Assembly (NCBI GenBank): GCA_015484715.1
Contig: WFUY01000073.1
Location: 1 to 13,754 of the forward strand
Origin: Thermoflexales bacterium
GTDB taxonomy: Bacteria > Chloroflexota > Anaerolineae > S140-20
DNA: 13,754 nucleotides
Direction: 5' to 3'
Shown: positions 6,355-13,710 of the stretch, one piece after another
How the letters are laid out: each line of letters begins with the position of its first letter
Numbering within the stretch: position 1 is the stretch's first letter
Translations under genes and position numbers: made by a program
The notes under the pieces: generated by a model
The model's input: the letters and a program-made list of their open reading frames with translations, nothing else
Database searches by the model: none
Told to the model about the DNA's origin: nothing

Positions 6355-7011
6355 CTACAAACTACCCTGACGGGGATGGGTGAGGGCTGTGCGCAGGGCG
6401 CTGAAGAGATCGCTGGCCGGGCGCTCGGTCAGCCCGGACAGGCGTAGGTGGAGCAAGAGGTGGGGCTTGCTACGCCGCCAGGAGAGACGGTAGAGAGAGG
6501 TGCCATAATCCTGGAGAAAGGCTCCGATGGCCTGGCTGAGGGCTTTCCCCTGGGAGCCCCGGCGGGCAATGCGGAGCCCGTGGGGGCCTTCCTCCCACTC
6601 CCAGGGAGGCTGCTCTTCGCGCCGCAGCGAGCGCTCCAACCGGCTGCCGGCCGGAACCACTTCGATCTCTCCTCGGCGAGAGGAGCGAAGCTGGGCCCTG
6701 ATGATCAGTTCATCCCGCCGGCCTCGCAGCCGGTTGATCGCCCAGAGGGGGAGGATCTCCCGCGACTCCAGCAGGAAGATAGCCTCTAGGTGGCGGAAGG
6801 GCGGGTTGGCCTTGCTGACCATCGCCTTGGCTCCCGAAGCGGCGGAACCGATCCACACCATCTCTAGCCGACCCCCTAGCCGCTGGAGGCCCTCGCGCAG
6901 CCAGGTCAGCGTGCGGATGCCACGACGGCGGTTATACCAGGTCCCCCCAACGTACCAGAGGGCCATCAGGATGGCGATGGCCCAGATGACGCGCTGAGCA
7001 GCGAGGGACAT
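6355..7011 (-). CDS. Unknown single-pass membrane protein (218 aa)
   Basis: I do not recognise this protein. Residues about 8-25 (start VIWAIAIL) form one N-terminal membrane helix, followed by a basic NRRRG stretch, so by the positive-inside rule the N-terminus is outside and the rest cytoplasmic. The soluble part has a GGRLEMVWIGSAASGAKAM segment, then an LEAIFLLESREILPLWAINRLRGRRDEL block and a long basic and Trp-rich tail. It has no cysteine and no nucleotide-binding motif. On the minus strand GAGG lies close before the ATG. It is convergent with the 5788 gene and divergent from the second small protein, with only 79 nt between the two starts. It lies between the two small-protein paralogues, which hints at a shared role, but nothing in its sequence proves this. 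Confidence 0.72.
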   Translation of the reverse strand: MSLAAQRVIWAIAILMALWYVGGTWYNRRRGIRTLTWLREGLQRLGGRLEMVWIGSAASGAKAMVSKANPPFRHLEAIFLLESREILPLWAINRLRGRRDELIIRAQLRSSRRGEIEVVPAGSRLERSLRREEQPPWEWEEGPHGLRIARRGSQGKALSQAIGAFLQDYGTSLYRLSWRRSKPHLLLHLRLSGLTERPASDLFSALRTALTHPRQGSL

Positions 7012-7090
7012 CTTCTACCTCATACCCACCAATTCGTCACACTCACGATCTACTGTGCACCGGGTCCACTAGGGCGGAAAGGAGTTCGCG

Positions 7091-7396
7091 ATGACCACAA
7101 CTCCGGCAGGCCGCATCAACCGCTGGCGAGAGCGGGCCAGAGCCGTTGGGGAGTGGGTGGCCGGCTTCATCTATGGGATGACGGTGTTCGAAATCGTCCG
7201 CCACTTCCGCCGTCAACGGGCGGACCTGGAGCACCTCTTCGTCCTCATCAGCTTCGGCGATTTGCTGGGCGTGCCCATTCTCCCCCCCTACTACAGCCTC
7301 CGCCTGCTCCCTTACATCGTCCCCCTGATTCAGAAGTGGAAGTACCGGATGCTGCGGGAGCGGGACTTAACCGACCTGGCGGCCGATCTGGGGTAA
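7091..7396 (+). CDS. Conserved small protein B (unknown function, paralogue of the 3335 gene)
   Basis: This 101-aa protein is the second copy of the small protein at 3335-3610. Its core (residues 47-95) matches residues 40-88 of copy A at 40 of 49 positions, including GDLLGVPILPPYYSLRLLPY in full. Upstream both have a W-x-E-R-A-R/K element and an IYGM motif; copy B has about seven extra N-terminal residues. AAAGGAG lies 7 nt before the ATG. The pattern of strict identity over a proline-rich hydrophobic core with diverged N-termini suggests a common binding surface and different partners. It is transcribed away from the 6355-7011 membrane protein and converges on livF. Function unknown; not a recent duplication, given the diverged DNA and ends. 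Confidence 0.85.
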   Translation: MTTTPAGRINRWRERARAVGEWVAGFIYGMTVFEIVRHFRRQRADLEHLFVLISFGDLLGVPILPPYYSLRLLPYIVPLIQKWKYRMLRERDLTDLAADLG

Positions 7397-7403
7397 TAAG
7401 GCT

Positions 7404-7427
7404 CCGAGGCCCCTCGCTGGGCCTCGG
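7404..7427. terminator. Hairpin between convergent small protein B and livF
   Basis: CCGAGGCCC (7404-7412) and GGGCCTCGG (7419-7427) form a perfect 9-bp stem with a 6-nt loop. It lies 7 nt after the TAA of the 7091 gene and 34 nt beyond the livF stop. Neither side has a clear T run, so it may slow or end transcription in both directions rather than act as a classic intrinsic terminator. Confidence 0.5.
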
Positions 7428-7461
7428 AAGCTGAGTTGGCTGGGGCTTCCTCCCGTTTTCC

Positions 7462-8172
7462 TCAGATCCCGCCCAAGTAGGCCCTGCGCACGTCGGGATT
7501 CTCCCGCAGTTCCTTGGCGCTACCCTCCAGCACCACCTCTCCCGTCTCCAGCACGTAACCCCGATGGGCCACGCTCAGGGCCATCAAAGCGTTCTGCTCC
7601 ACCAGCAGGATGGTCACCCCCTCCTCGCTGTTCAACTGCTGAATGGTCTCGAAGATCTCCTCCACCAGGAGAGGGGCCAGCCCCATGCTGGGCTCATCCA
7701 GCAACAGGACCCGGGGCTTGCCCATCAGGGCCCTTCCAATGGCCAGCATCTGCTGCTCGCCTCCCGAGAGGGTGCCGCCCAACTGATTGCGTCGCTCGGC
7801 CAGCCGGGGGAAGAGGTCGAAGACCCGTTCCATATCCAGACGGATGCCCTCTTTGTCGGTGCGGGTGTAGGCCGCGATCTCCAGGTTCTCCATCACCGTC
7901 ATCCGGGCAAAGATGCGGCGACCTTCGGGGGCCTGGACGACTCCCCGCTTGACGATCTCGTGGGGAGGGAGGTCGGTGATCTCCTCCCCCTCCAGCAAAA
8001 CCCGCCCCTCCCGGGGCTTGAGCAGCCCGGAGATGGTGTTCAACGTGGTCGTCTTGCCAGCCCCATTGGCTCCGATTAACGTGACGATCTCCCCTTCGTC
8101 CACGGTGAGGGAGATCCCTCGCAGGGCATGGATGTTACCATAATAGGTGTGCAGGTTTTGTACTTCCAGCAT
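7462..8172 (-). CDS. livF: Branched-chain amino acid ABC transporter ATP-binding protein LivF
   Basis: This is the second cytoplasmic ATPase of the LIV-type (HAAT) importer. It is 236 aa, standard length. Walker A is GANGAGKTT (34-42), the Q-loop region reads VVQAPEGRRIF as in LivF, the ABC signature is LSGGEQQ (134-140), and Walker B is VLLLDEPSMGLAP (from 154). The switch His is replaced by Gln in LVEQNA, as is normal for LivF. The ribosome binding site is weak (purine-rich GAGAAGAAG). Unlike the other liv junctions, a gap of 141 nt separates it from livG. It is the last gene of the operon. Confidence 0.94.
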   Translation of the reverse strand: MLEVQNLHTYYGNIHALRGISLTVDEGEIVTLIGANGAGKTTTLNTISGLLKPREGRVLLEGEEITDLPPHEIVKRGVVQAPEGRRIFARMTVMENLEIAAYTRTDKEGIRLDMERVFDLFPRLAERRNQLGGTLSGGEQQMLAIGRALMGKPRVLLLDEPSMGLAPLLVEEIFETIQQLNSEEGVTILLVEQNALMALSVAHRGYVLETGEVVLEGSAKELRENPDVRRAYLGGI

Positions 8173-8313
8173 CGTCTTCTTCTCGCAGGAGGTATCAGGG
8201 GGAACGCCAGATCGCAGGCAGGCCCGCGATACCGTGACTCCCCAGACCTTCGGTCGGATGGACAGACGTCAGAGAAAGCGCCGGAGCACAGGAGGCTCCC
8301 CCCAAAAAAGCGG
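8173..8313 (-). other. livG-livF intergenic region with inverted repeats
   Basis: This is the only sizeable gap inside the livHMGF block apart from livK-livH. It holds GGTATC (8191-8196) against GATACC (8228-8233), an overlapping ATCGC/GCGAT pair that would compete with it, and a GGAGC/GCTCC hairpin just after livG. No convincing promoter boxes were found. It may be an RNA-processing site or simply a spacer. Confidence 0.35.
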
Positions 8314-9099
8314 TCAGACGGCCTGGAGGGCTGTGGCTGCCCCTGTCCCCAGATAAGCCTCGATCACCCGAGGATCACGCTGCACCTCGGCCGGCGTCCC
8401 TTCTGAGATCTTCCGACCGTAGTCCAGCACCGTCACCACATCGGAGATGCCCATCACCACACGCATATCGTGCTCGATGAGCACGATGGTCAGTCCCAGC
8501 TCATCGCGCAGACGCCGGATGAACTGCATCGTCTCCTGGGTCTCGGCGATGTTCATCCCCGCCGTAGGCTCATCTAGAAGCAAGAGCTTCGGCTTGGTCG
8601 CCAGAGCTCGGGCGATCTCCAGGCGGCGCTGCTCACCGTAGGGCAGGTTCTTGGCCAGGAACTCCTCCCGTCCCAAAAGGCCCACGAAGCGGAGCAACTG
8701 GCGGGCCTCCTCCAGAGCCTGTTCCTCCTCGTCGCGCATCCGGGGCGTCTTGAAGATAGCGTCGAAGATGGTCGAACGCAGGTGCAGGTGCATCCCGACC
8801 AGGACGTTCTCCAGAACCGTCATATTGGCAAAGAGCCGGATGTTCTGGTAGGTCCGGGCGATCCCCAGCCTCGTCACGTGGTCGGGAGAGAGGAAGTGAA
8901 TAGGACGACCTTCGAAGAGGATCTCTCCCTCATCGAGACGGTAAAACCCCGTCACACAGTTGAAGAAAGTGGTCTTGCCGGCTCCATTGGGGCCGATAAT
9001 GCTGTGGATGGAGCGCTCCTGCACATCCAGGTCCAGGCTGTCCACAGCGACCAGCCCGCCGAAGCGCTTGGTGGCATTGTGGGCTTCCAGAATTCCCAT
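8314..9099 (-). CDS. livG: Branched-chain amino acid ABC transporter ATP-binding protein LivG
   Basis: This is the first ATPase of the LIV-type importer, 261 aa as usual. Walker A is GPNGAGKTT (36-44), and the Q-loop segment reads ARTYQNIRLFANMTVLENV, characteristic of LivG. The signature is the degenerate LPYGEQRRLEIARAL typical of this subfamily in place of LSGGQ. Walker B is LLLLDEPTAGMN, and the switch His is in IEHDM. GGAGGCGAGGA directly precedes the ATG. It starts 10 nt after the livM stop, so it is co-translated with it. Confidence 0.94.
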   Translation of the reverse strand: MGILEAHNATKRFGGLVAVDSLDLDVQERSIHSIIGPNGAGKTTFFNCVTGFYRLDEGEILFEGRPIHFLSPDHVTRLGIARTYQNIRLFANMTVLENVLVGMHLHLRSTIFDAIFKTPRMRDEEEQALEEARQLLRFVGLLGREEFLAKNLPYGEQRRLEIARALATKPKLLLLDEPTAGMNIAETQETMQFIRRLRDELGLTIVLIEHDMRVVMGISDVVTVLDYGRKISEGTPAEVQRDPRVIEAYLGTGAATALQAV

Positions 9100-9109
9100 T
9101 CCTCGCCTC

Positions 9110-10837
9110 CTATTCGCTGGCTACCGTGGCGGCGGGCGCTTTTTTGGGGGAAGGTTCCGGCACAGGTTCCCGGGATTCCTCTTGCCTGAGGGCCCGCACG
9201 TGGGTGGCCTCCGGCCACAGCCCTTCCGGCTTGTAGAGCATCATCACTACCATCGCAGCCCCGTAGACCAGCATCCGGTACTCGGCGAACTCCCGCAGCA
9301 GTTCCGGCAGCCCCATCAGGGCGAAGGCCCCGACGACCACGCCGGGCAGGCTTCCCATGCCGCCGACGATGATGAGACTGAGGACGTAGATGGAGATGAG
9401 TAGGTTGAAGCTATGGGGGGCCATCGAGTTGATCTTGGAGGCGAAGATCGCCCCACTCAGGCCGGAGAGGGCAGCGCCAGTGGCGAAGGCCAGCAGCTTC
9501 GTGGTGACCAGGTTGATCCCCATCGCCTCGGCAACATCCTCATCCTCACGGATGGCCATCCAGGCCCGCCCTAGGCGGGATGCCTTCAGGCGGATAGAGA
9601 TGAAGAGAGCAATCAAACAGCCGATCAGGATCAGGTAGTAGAAGTGGGGTGGGTCTTTGATCACGATCCTCCCGATGATGGGGCCCTCAATGACGGGCCG
9701 GGCAATGCGGGTTAGCCCCTGGGCCCCCCCCAGGATCGGCTTGAGGAAGTCGGAGAGGACCAGAATTCGGATGATCTCGCCGAACCCCATTGTGACGATA
9801 GCCAGGTAGTCCCCCCGCATCTTCAGCACCGGCACACCCAAGATAACGCCAGCAGCGATAGAAGCCAGGATGGATAGGGGTAGGGCTTCCCAGAAGGTCA
9901 AGTTGAAGAAGCCCAGCTCCGTCGAGGTCAACACGGCCATGGTATAGGCACCAATGGCGAAGAAAGCCACGTACCCCAGGTCTAGCATCCCGGCGAACCC
10001 CACCACGATGTTCAGCCCCAGCCCCATCAGAATGTAGAGGCCCACCGTGTCCAGCACCTCGCTCATATAGGAGCCCACGATCCGAGGCAGCACAAGCAAG
10101 AAGAGGAGCACAAAGGTCCAGACCGCGATCTGGACCGTCATCGGCCGGCGCTGTTGGAGCTGTCGGTGCTCCTCCCGCAACCTACGGCCATACTGATGCC
10201 AGAGGGCCGCCAGGACAATCGTGACTATGAAGATGAGCAGAGCACCGACCGGCTTGAATCCCGAGCGGGCGAAGAAGAACTTGATGATCTTCCCTCGGAA
10301 GATGGGCAGGGTGGAGATAATGTCCTGGAGCAGCCCAACGATGAGGGTGACCAGGAAGCCGGTCGTTAGGGGACCTCGGATCAGCAAGGGGATCAAGGGG
10401 AAAAGGGTGCCGATCAGCCCGCTGACGACACTGAAGAGGAAAAGCAGCAGAGCCCCCGTGCGCTCCCCCCGGCTAAAGGTCAGGACCTCGATCAGCGCAG
10501 GGGAGGCGTTGGGGAAGATGCTCCGCAAGTCCCAGGGCTTGGGGATCAACGCCTTGGTCAGAAAAACGAGTACCACCAGGACAATGCCGCTGACCCCTCC
10601 GATGACGATGCCGCTGATCGTCGCATTCAGGGGAGAAGGGGACTTCTGACGGCGCTCAAAGAGGTAAGCTGCGATCAGGATGGAGAGGAAGAGCAACACA
10701 TGCCCCACGGAGACGGCCTCGCCGATGAGCCCCCGTTTGCTGAACGCCTCTACCATCCCTGTCAGGGCCAAAAGCAAGGGAACCGTGCTGCTGATCAGGG
10801 CTGTGCGAAAGAGTTGAGAGGGCTGAAGATCGCGCAT
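9110..10837 (-). CDS. livM: Branched-chain amino acid ABC transporter permease LivM, N-terminally extended
   Basis: This is a membrane permease of the LIV-type importer. The C-terminal part from about residue 265 is canonical LivM: GLGLNIVVGFAGMLDLGYVAFFAIGAY, then the ATPase-contact loop RGDYLAIVTMGFGEIIRIL (341-359). At 575 aa it is much longer than common forms (about 300-425 aa). Residues 1 to about 235 add a hydrophobic region with perhaps five or six membrane segments (about 13-30, 45-60, 72-96, 126-150, 156-172, 196-213), followed by a charged RRLREEHRQLQQRR linker. The ATG at 10837 has GGAG 7 nt upstream; the internal Met233, at the start of the canonical part, has no ribosome binding site, so the long form is favoured. 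The C-terminal tail is a Pro/Glu/Lys-rich cytoplasmic stretch. It lies 14 nt after livH. Confidence 0.9.
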   Translation of the reverse strand: MRDLQPSQLFRTALISSTVPLLLALTGMVEAFSKRGLIGEAVSVGHVLLFLSILIAAYLFERRQKSPSPLNATISGIVIGGVSGIVLVVLVFLTKALIPKPWDLRSIFPNASPALIEVLTFSRGERTGALLLFLFSVVSGLIGTLFPLIPLLIRGPLTTGFLVTLIVGLLQDIISTLPIFRGKIIKFFFARSGFKPVGALLIFIVTIVLAALWHQYGRRLREEHRQLQQRRPMTVQIAVWTFVLLFLLVLPRIVGSYMSEVLDTVGLYILMGLGLNIVVGFAGMLDLGYVAFFAIGAYTMAVLTSTELGFFNLTFWEALPLSILASIAAGVILGVPVLKMRGDYLAIVTMGFGEIIRILVLSDFLKPILGGAQGLTRIARPVIEGPIIGRIVIKDPPHFYYLILIGCLIALFISIRLKASRLGRAWMAIREDEDVAEAMGINLVTTKLLAFATGAALSGLSGAIFASKINSMAPHSFNLLISIYVLSLIIVGGMGSLPGVVVGAFALMGLPELLREFAEYRMLVYGAAMVVMMLYKPEGLWPEATHVRALRQEESREPVPEPSPKKAPAATVASE

Positions 10838-10851
10838 CGCATCGCTCCGTT

Positions 10852-11913
10852 TCAGGCTCGCTTGGTGGCCAGCCGCTCACCCAGGATCCCCGTCGGTCGG
10901 AAGATAAGCACCATCACCAGCATCGTGAAGGCGATCACGTCCTTCAGCTGGTAGGGGGCGGGGATGCCCAGACCGTCAAGGAAGAGGTTGGGACCAATGG
11001 ACTCGAAGATGCCCAGAAACATCCCGCCCAGCATCGCGCCGGGCACGTTGCCGATCCCACCCAATACAGCGGCAGTGAAGGCTTTGATGCCGGGCACGAA
11101 CCCCATCAGGAAAAAGACCTGTTTGAAGAGCAGGGCGTAGAGAAGTCCTCCGGCACCAGCCATCAGGCCGCCCAGGGCGAAGGAGACTGCGATCGTCCGA
11201 TCCACGTCAATCCCCATCAGCGCGGCAGCCGCCCTGTCTTCAGCTACAGCCCGGACCGCCTTTCCCATTTTCGTGCGCTGGATGAAGGTGTAGAGCCCGG
11301 CCATCAGCAGCACCGCCGCGATGATCACCACCAACTGGGTCTTCAAGATCTGGACCCCCAGGATGGGCACCTTGCCGCTCAGAATATCCCAGTCGGGATA
11401 GACCTTGACGTCGGCGCCAAAGAGCCCGCGAAAGAGGTATTGGAGGAAGAAGGAAGCCCCGATGGCAGTGATGAGGGGGACCAGGCGAGGCGCGCCCCGC
11501 AAGGGACGATAGGCCACCCGTTCCAGCAGAACGGCTATTGTCGTGGAGGTGATCATAGCCACTGCTAGAACGATGAGCAGACTGAGGATCGGCTGGCGGT
11601 CTACGAACCCGCTACGTGCCATGCGGATGGCGAAGAAATACCCGATCATCGGCCCGCTCATAAAGATCTCGCCGTGGGCGAAGTTGATCATCCCTAGGAT
11701 ACCGTAGACCATCGTGTACCCCAGAGCGATGAGGGCGTAGATCCCCCCTTGGGCCAACCCGAAGACGATGAAGTCCAACCACTGTTTGCTGGTATACTTC
11801 CCCACCGCGAGGGTGCGGACAGAGCCGATGAGCACCATAGCGAGGAGCCCTCCGCCAATAAGCCAGAGGGCAATCTGAGTACCCGTTAATTCCATTCTCA
11901 GGCGTTGCTGCAT
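10852..11913 (-). CDS. livH: Branched-chain amino acid ABC transporter permease LivH
   Basis: This is the partner permease to LivM. The hallmark stretch GGIYALIALGYTMVYGILGM, then INFAHGEIFM, begins near residue 56, and the ATPase-contact region KMGKAVRAVAEDRAAAALMGID is present. The protein is 353 aa, with about 45 residues before the canonical start, including one extra membrane segment (about 14-31). AGGAG lies 8 nt before the ATG at 11913; an in-frame ATG at 11895 (MELTG) is possible but has no clear site. A long inverted repeat lies upstream, between livK and this gene, so livH may be expressed below livK. Confidence 0.93.
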   Translation of the reverse strand: MQQRLRMELTGTQIALWLIGGGLLAMVLIGSVRTLAVGKYTSKQWLDFIVFGLAQGGIYALIALGYTMVYGILGMINFAHGEIFMSGPMIGYFFAIRMARSGFVDRQPILSLLIVLAVAMITSTTIAVLLERVAYRPLRGAPRLVPLITAIGASFFLQYLFRGLFGADVKVYPDWDILSGKVPILGVQILKTQLVVIIAAVLLMAGLYTFIQRTKMGKAVRAVAEDRAAAALMGIDVDRTIAVSFALGGLMAGAGGLLYALLFKQVFFLMGFVPGIKAFTAAVLGGIGNVPGAMLGGMFLGIFESIGPNLFLDGLGIPAPYQLKDVIAFTMLVMVLIFRPTGILGERLATKRA

Positions 11914-11962
11914 AGTAGTCTCCTACCCTGTTCGAGGAGGTGGTCACGTCACAGGACAGGTG

Positions 11963-11998
11963 AACCTTCCCGGGGGCTTGGAAGCCCCCGGGAAGGTT
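11963..11998 (-). repeat. Long perfect inverted repeat between livK and livH
   Basis: AACCTTCCCGGGGGCTT (11963-11979) is followed, after GG, by its exact 17-nt reverse complement (11982-11998). The RNA would form an extremely stable hairpin of about 15 bp or more with a small loop. It lies 36 nt after the livK stop and about 50 nt before the livH start. No T run follows on the livK strand, so it is more likely a 3' RNA-stabilising or attenuating element than a full terminator. Such hairpins commonly keep the message of a binding protein more abundant than that of the permease genes. Confidence 0.75.
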
Positions 11999-12034
11999 GA
12001 AGTCAGCAGACCAAGGCCGCGCACTGCCAGGAGG

Positions 12035-13351
12035 CTACTTCCCACCCTTGGTGTAGACGACGGGGGGCGGCCAACCACCAGCCACGACCTCCTCCGTGAT
12101 CTGGAAGACACCCAGCGCCTCGCCGGTGGCGCAGTCGCCCGTCTCCGTGCAGGAGAGCGTCCCCGTCAGCCCCTTGAAGCCCTTGGTGGCGTAGAGGGCA
12201 TCCCGCAGCGCCTGGCGCGGAATGTGCAGCGTCCCATCCGCCTCCTGCACCGCCACCTTCTTGATCGCCTCAAAGAGCATCATCGTCGCATCGTAGGCGT
12301 GGGCGTGGAAGGCGCTGGGCGGAGGACCACCGTACTTGGCCTCGTGCTTCTTCAGGAACTCGTCGTAGGCCGCGCCAGCAACGTAGGGTCCACTCAAGTA
12401 CATCCCCACCGCCGCGTCGCCAGCCGCCTCCACAAAGTCGGGCGTGAACATCCCGTCCGCACCCATCAGGATCACGTCCTCCAGGCCGCTCACCTCCTTG
12501 GCCTGCCGGGTGATGAACCCACCCTCGGCCACGAAGATGGGATAGTAGATCAACTCCGGCCCGGTAGCCGCAATCCGCGTCAGCACAGGGCGCATATCGG
12601 TGTCACCCACGTTCACCGCCTCCTGGGCGGTGATCTCCCCACCCAACTCCTGGAAGCGCTTGGCGAAGACGTTCGCCAACTGCTCGGCGTAGACACTCCC
12701 GTCGTGGATGGTCGCCGCCTTGCGCACCCCCAACTCGTTGTAGGCGAACTCAGCCGCCAGAGCCCCCTGGAAGAGATCGTTGTGGGCCGTGCGCAGATAG
12801 CCCGGCGAGTGGGTCTCCGGATCAGTCAGGTAGGGTGCCGTGTTGGAGGGCGAGATCATCACCATCCCAGCGTCGCTGATGACGGGAGCCGCCACCTTCG
12901 CCGCGCTGGAGCAGTTGGTGCCGATCACCCCGATGATGCTCTCGTCCGCCGCGATCTTCTGAGCCGCCGCCTGACCACCCTCCGGACTGCACAGCGAGTC
13001 CTCGCCTACCAGCTCGATGGGATGCCCCAGCAACTCACCACCCACATCGTCTATGGCGATCTCGATGCCGTTCCGGGAGTCCTCACCCAGCGAGGCGTTA
13101 GGACCGGAAACCACCAGCATGTAGGCGATCCGGATCGGATCCCCAGGCGCGATGTCCACACAGCCTAAGGGATCCGTGCACTCGAACTCCGCCACAGGGG
13201 GCTTGGTCGGTTCGGGTGCCTTGGTCGGCTCAGGTGCCTTGGTGGCCTCGGGAGCCTTGGTGGCCGTGGGCTGGGCTCCACCACCACAGGCCGTCAGGAC
13301 CAATGAGAAGACCGTCAGCAAGGTCAGCAGGCCAAACGTGAACTTTCTCAT
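12035..13351 (-). CDS. livK: Branched-chain amino acid ABC transporter substrate-binding lipoprotein LivK-like
   Basis: This is the extracytoplasmic binding protein of the importer, a periplasmic-binding type 1 (Peripla_BP_6) fold. The frame is open from 13399, but ATG 13351 is preferred: AGGAGG lies 8 nt upstream, and the product then starts with a clean lipoprotein signal (MRKFTFGLL, lipobox LTAC, lipidated Cys22). From this start it is 438 aa. Residues about 23-50 form a linker of TKAPE-type repeats. The mature domain starts with CTDPLGC, whose cysteines may form a disulphide, then PIRIAYMLVVSGPNASLGED, the usual first strand and ligand loop. Later landmarks are GVIGTNCSSAA and YAEQLANVFAKRFQELGG. 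The substrate is probably Leu/Ile/Val, but amides or other amino acids are possible, as this family is broad. Confidence 0.9.
   Translation of the reverse strand: MRKFTFGLLTLLTVFSLVLTACGGGAQPTATKAPEATKAPEPTKAPEPTKPPVAEFECTDPLGCVDIAPGDPIRIAYMLVVSGPNASLGEDSRNGIEIAIDDVGGELLGHPIELVGEDSLCSPEGGQAAAQKIAADESIIGVIGTNCSSAAKVAAPVISDAGMVMISPSNTAPYLTDPETHSPGYLRTAHNDLFQGALAAEFAYNELGVRKAATIHDGSVYAEQLANVFAKRFQELGGEITAQEAVNVGDTDMRPVLTRIAATGPELIYYPIFVAEGGFITRQAKEVSGLEDVILMGADGMFTPDFVEAAGDAAVGMYLSGPYVAGAAYDEFLKKHEAKYGGPPPSAFHAHAYDATMMLFEAIKKVAVQEADGTLHIPRQALRDALYATKGFKGLTGTLSCTETGDCATGEALGVFQITEEVVAGGWPPPVVYTKGGK
13202..13265 (-). repeat. Tandem 18-bp repeats encoding the LivK linker
   Basis: About three and a half imperfect copies of an 18-bp unit encode the repeated Thr-Lys-Ala-Pro-Glu-Pro/Ala hexads of the LivK linker. 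In-frame units like this can gain or lose copies by slippage, changing the tether length between membrane anchor and binding domain without breaking the frame. Confidence 0.75.
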
Positions 13352-13710
13352 CTCCATCTCCTCCTTTGTGGTCCAACGGAAGTGATCTGCAAGGGCCATC
13401 CGAAAGATCGAAGATCACCTCATCGGATCTTCAGGCGGCCAACTAGCTGGAGAGAGACCGGTCGGTCCGCCCATCTTTCGGACAGGCGCTCACGGCAAGA
13501 GGGTGATCCTATCTAGAGCCTATCACCTCCTTTCAACGGTCAAATCGGTTGGGGGACGATAGTAACCTGCCCTCCAGAGGAAGGGCAGAAGGAAGGGGTG
13601 GCGTCAGCAGTGGAGAGGAGGAATGACTTTCCGGCTGGTCTCATAGCTGCCATCGGGATTGTGCAAATCGCTATGGTGAATGGTCACCAGCCTGGACAAA
13701 TAGCTGACGT
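13352..13710 (-). promoter_or_regulatory. Long structured 5' leader of the liv operon
   Basis: No gene is supported in this stretch of about 350 nt, which is untranslated leader downstream of the promoter at 13711-13739. From the 5' end it holds four structures. First is a nested hairpin at 13633-13692: GGCTGGT/ACCAGCC outside, CATAGC/GCTATG and GATT/AATC inside. Second is a hairpin at 13567-13588 (CTGCCCT/AGGGCAG). Third is a GGTGAT/ATCACC pair at 13502-13507 and 13522-13527. Fourth is a perfect 10-bp pair, 13399-13408 with 13473-13482, enclosing GAAGATC/GATCTTC (13410-13416, 13426-13432). A GTCCG/CGGAC hairpin would compete with the 10-bp pair. This fits a cis-regulatory RNA, class unknown. 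Confidence 0.5.

Noticed and set aside
11960..13168. 402-aa open frame on the plus strand
   Set aside because: It is antisense to livK, is low in complexity and rich in Arg, His and Gly, and has no domain motifs; it is a GC-driven shadow of a clearly coding gene.
13352..13399. Longer LivK starting at 13399
   Set aside because: It would place a charged 16-residue segment before the lipoprotein signal, and the strong ribosome binding site points to ATG 13351.
13502..13534. End of a 16S rRNA gene on the plus strand (ATCACCTCCTTTC)
   Set aside because: The match is limited to 13 bases; the conserved sequence that should precede a 16S 3' end is missing.
13537..13653. Short leader peptide ORF on the minus strand (starting MAAMRPAG) in the liv leader
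   Set aside because: No ribosome binding site precedes it and there is no run of Leu, Ile or Val codons as expected for attenuation.
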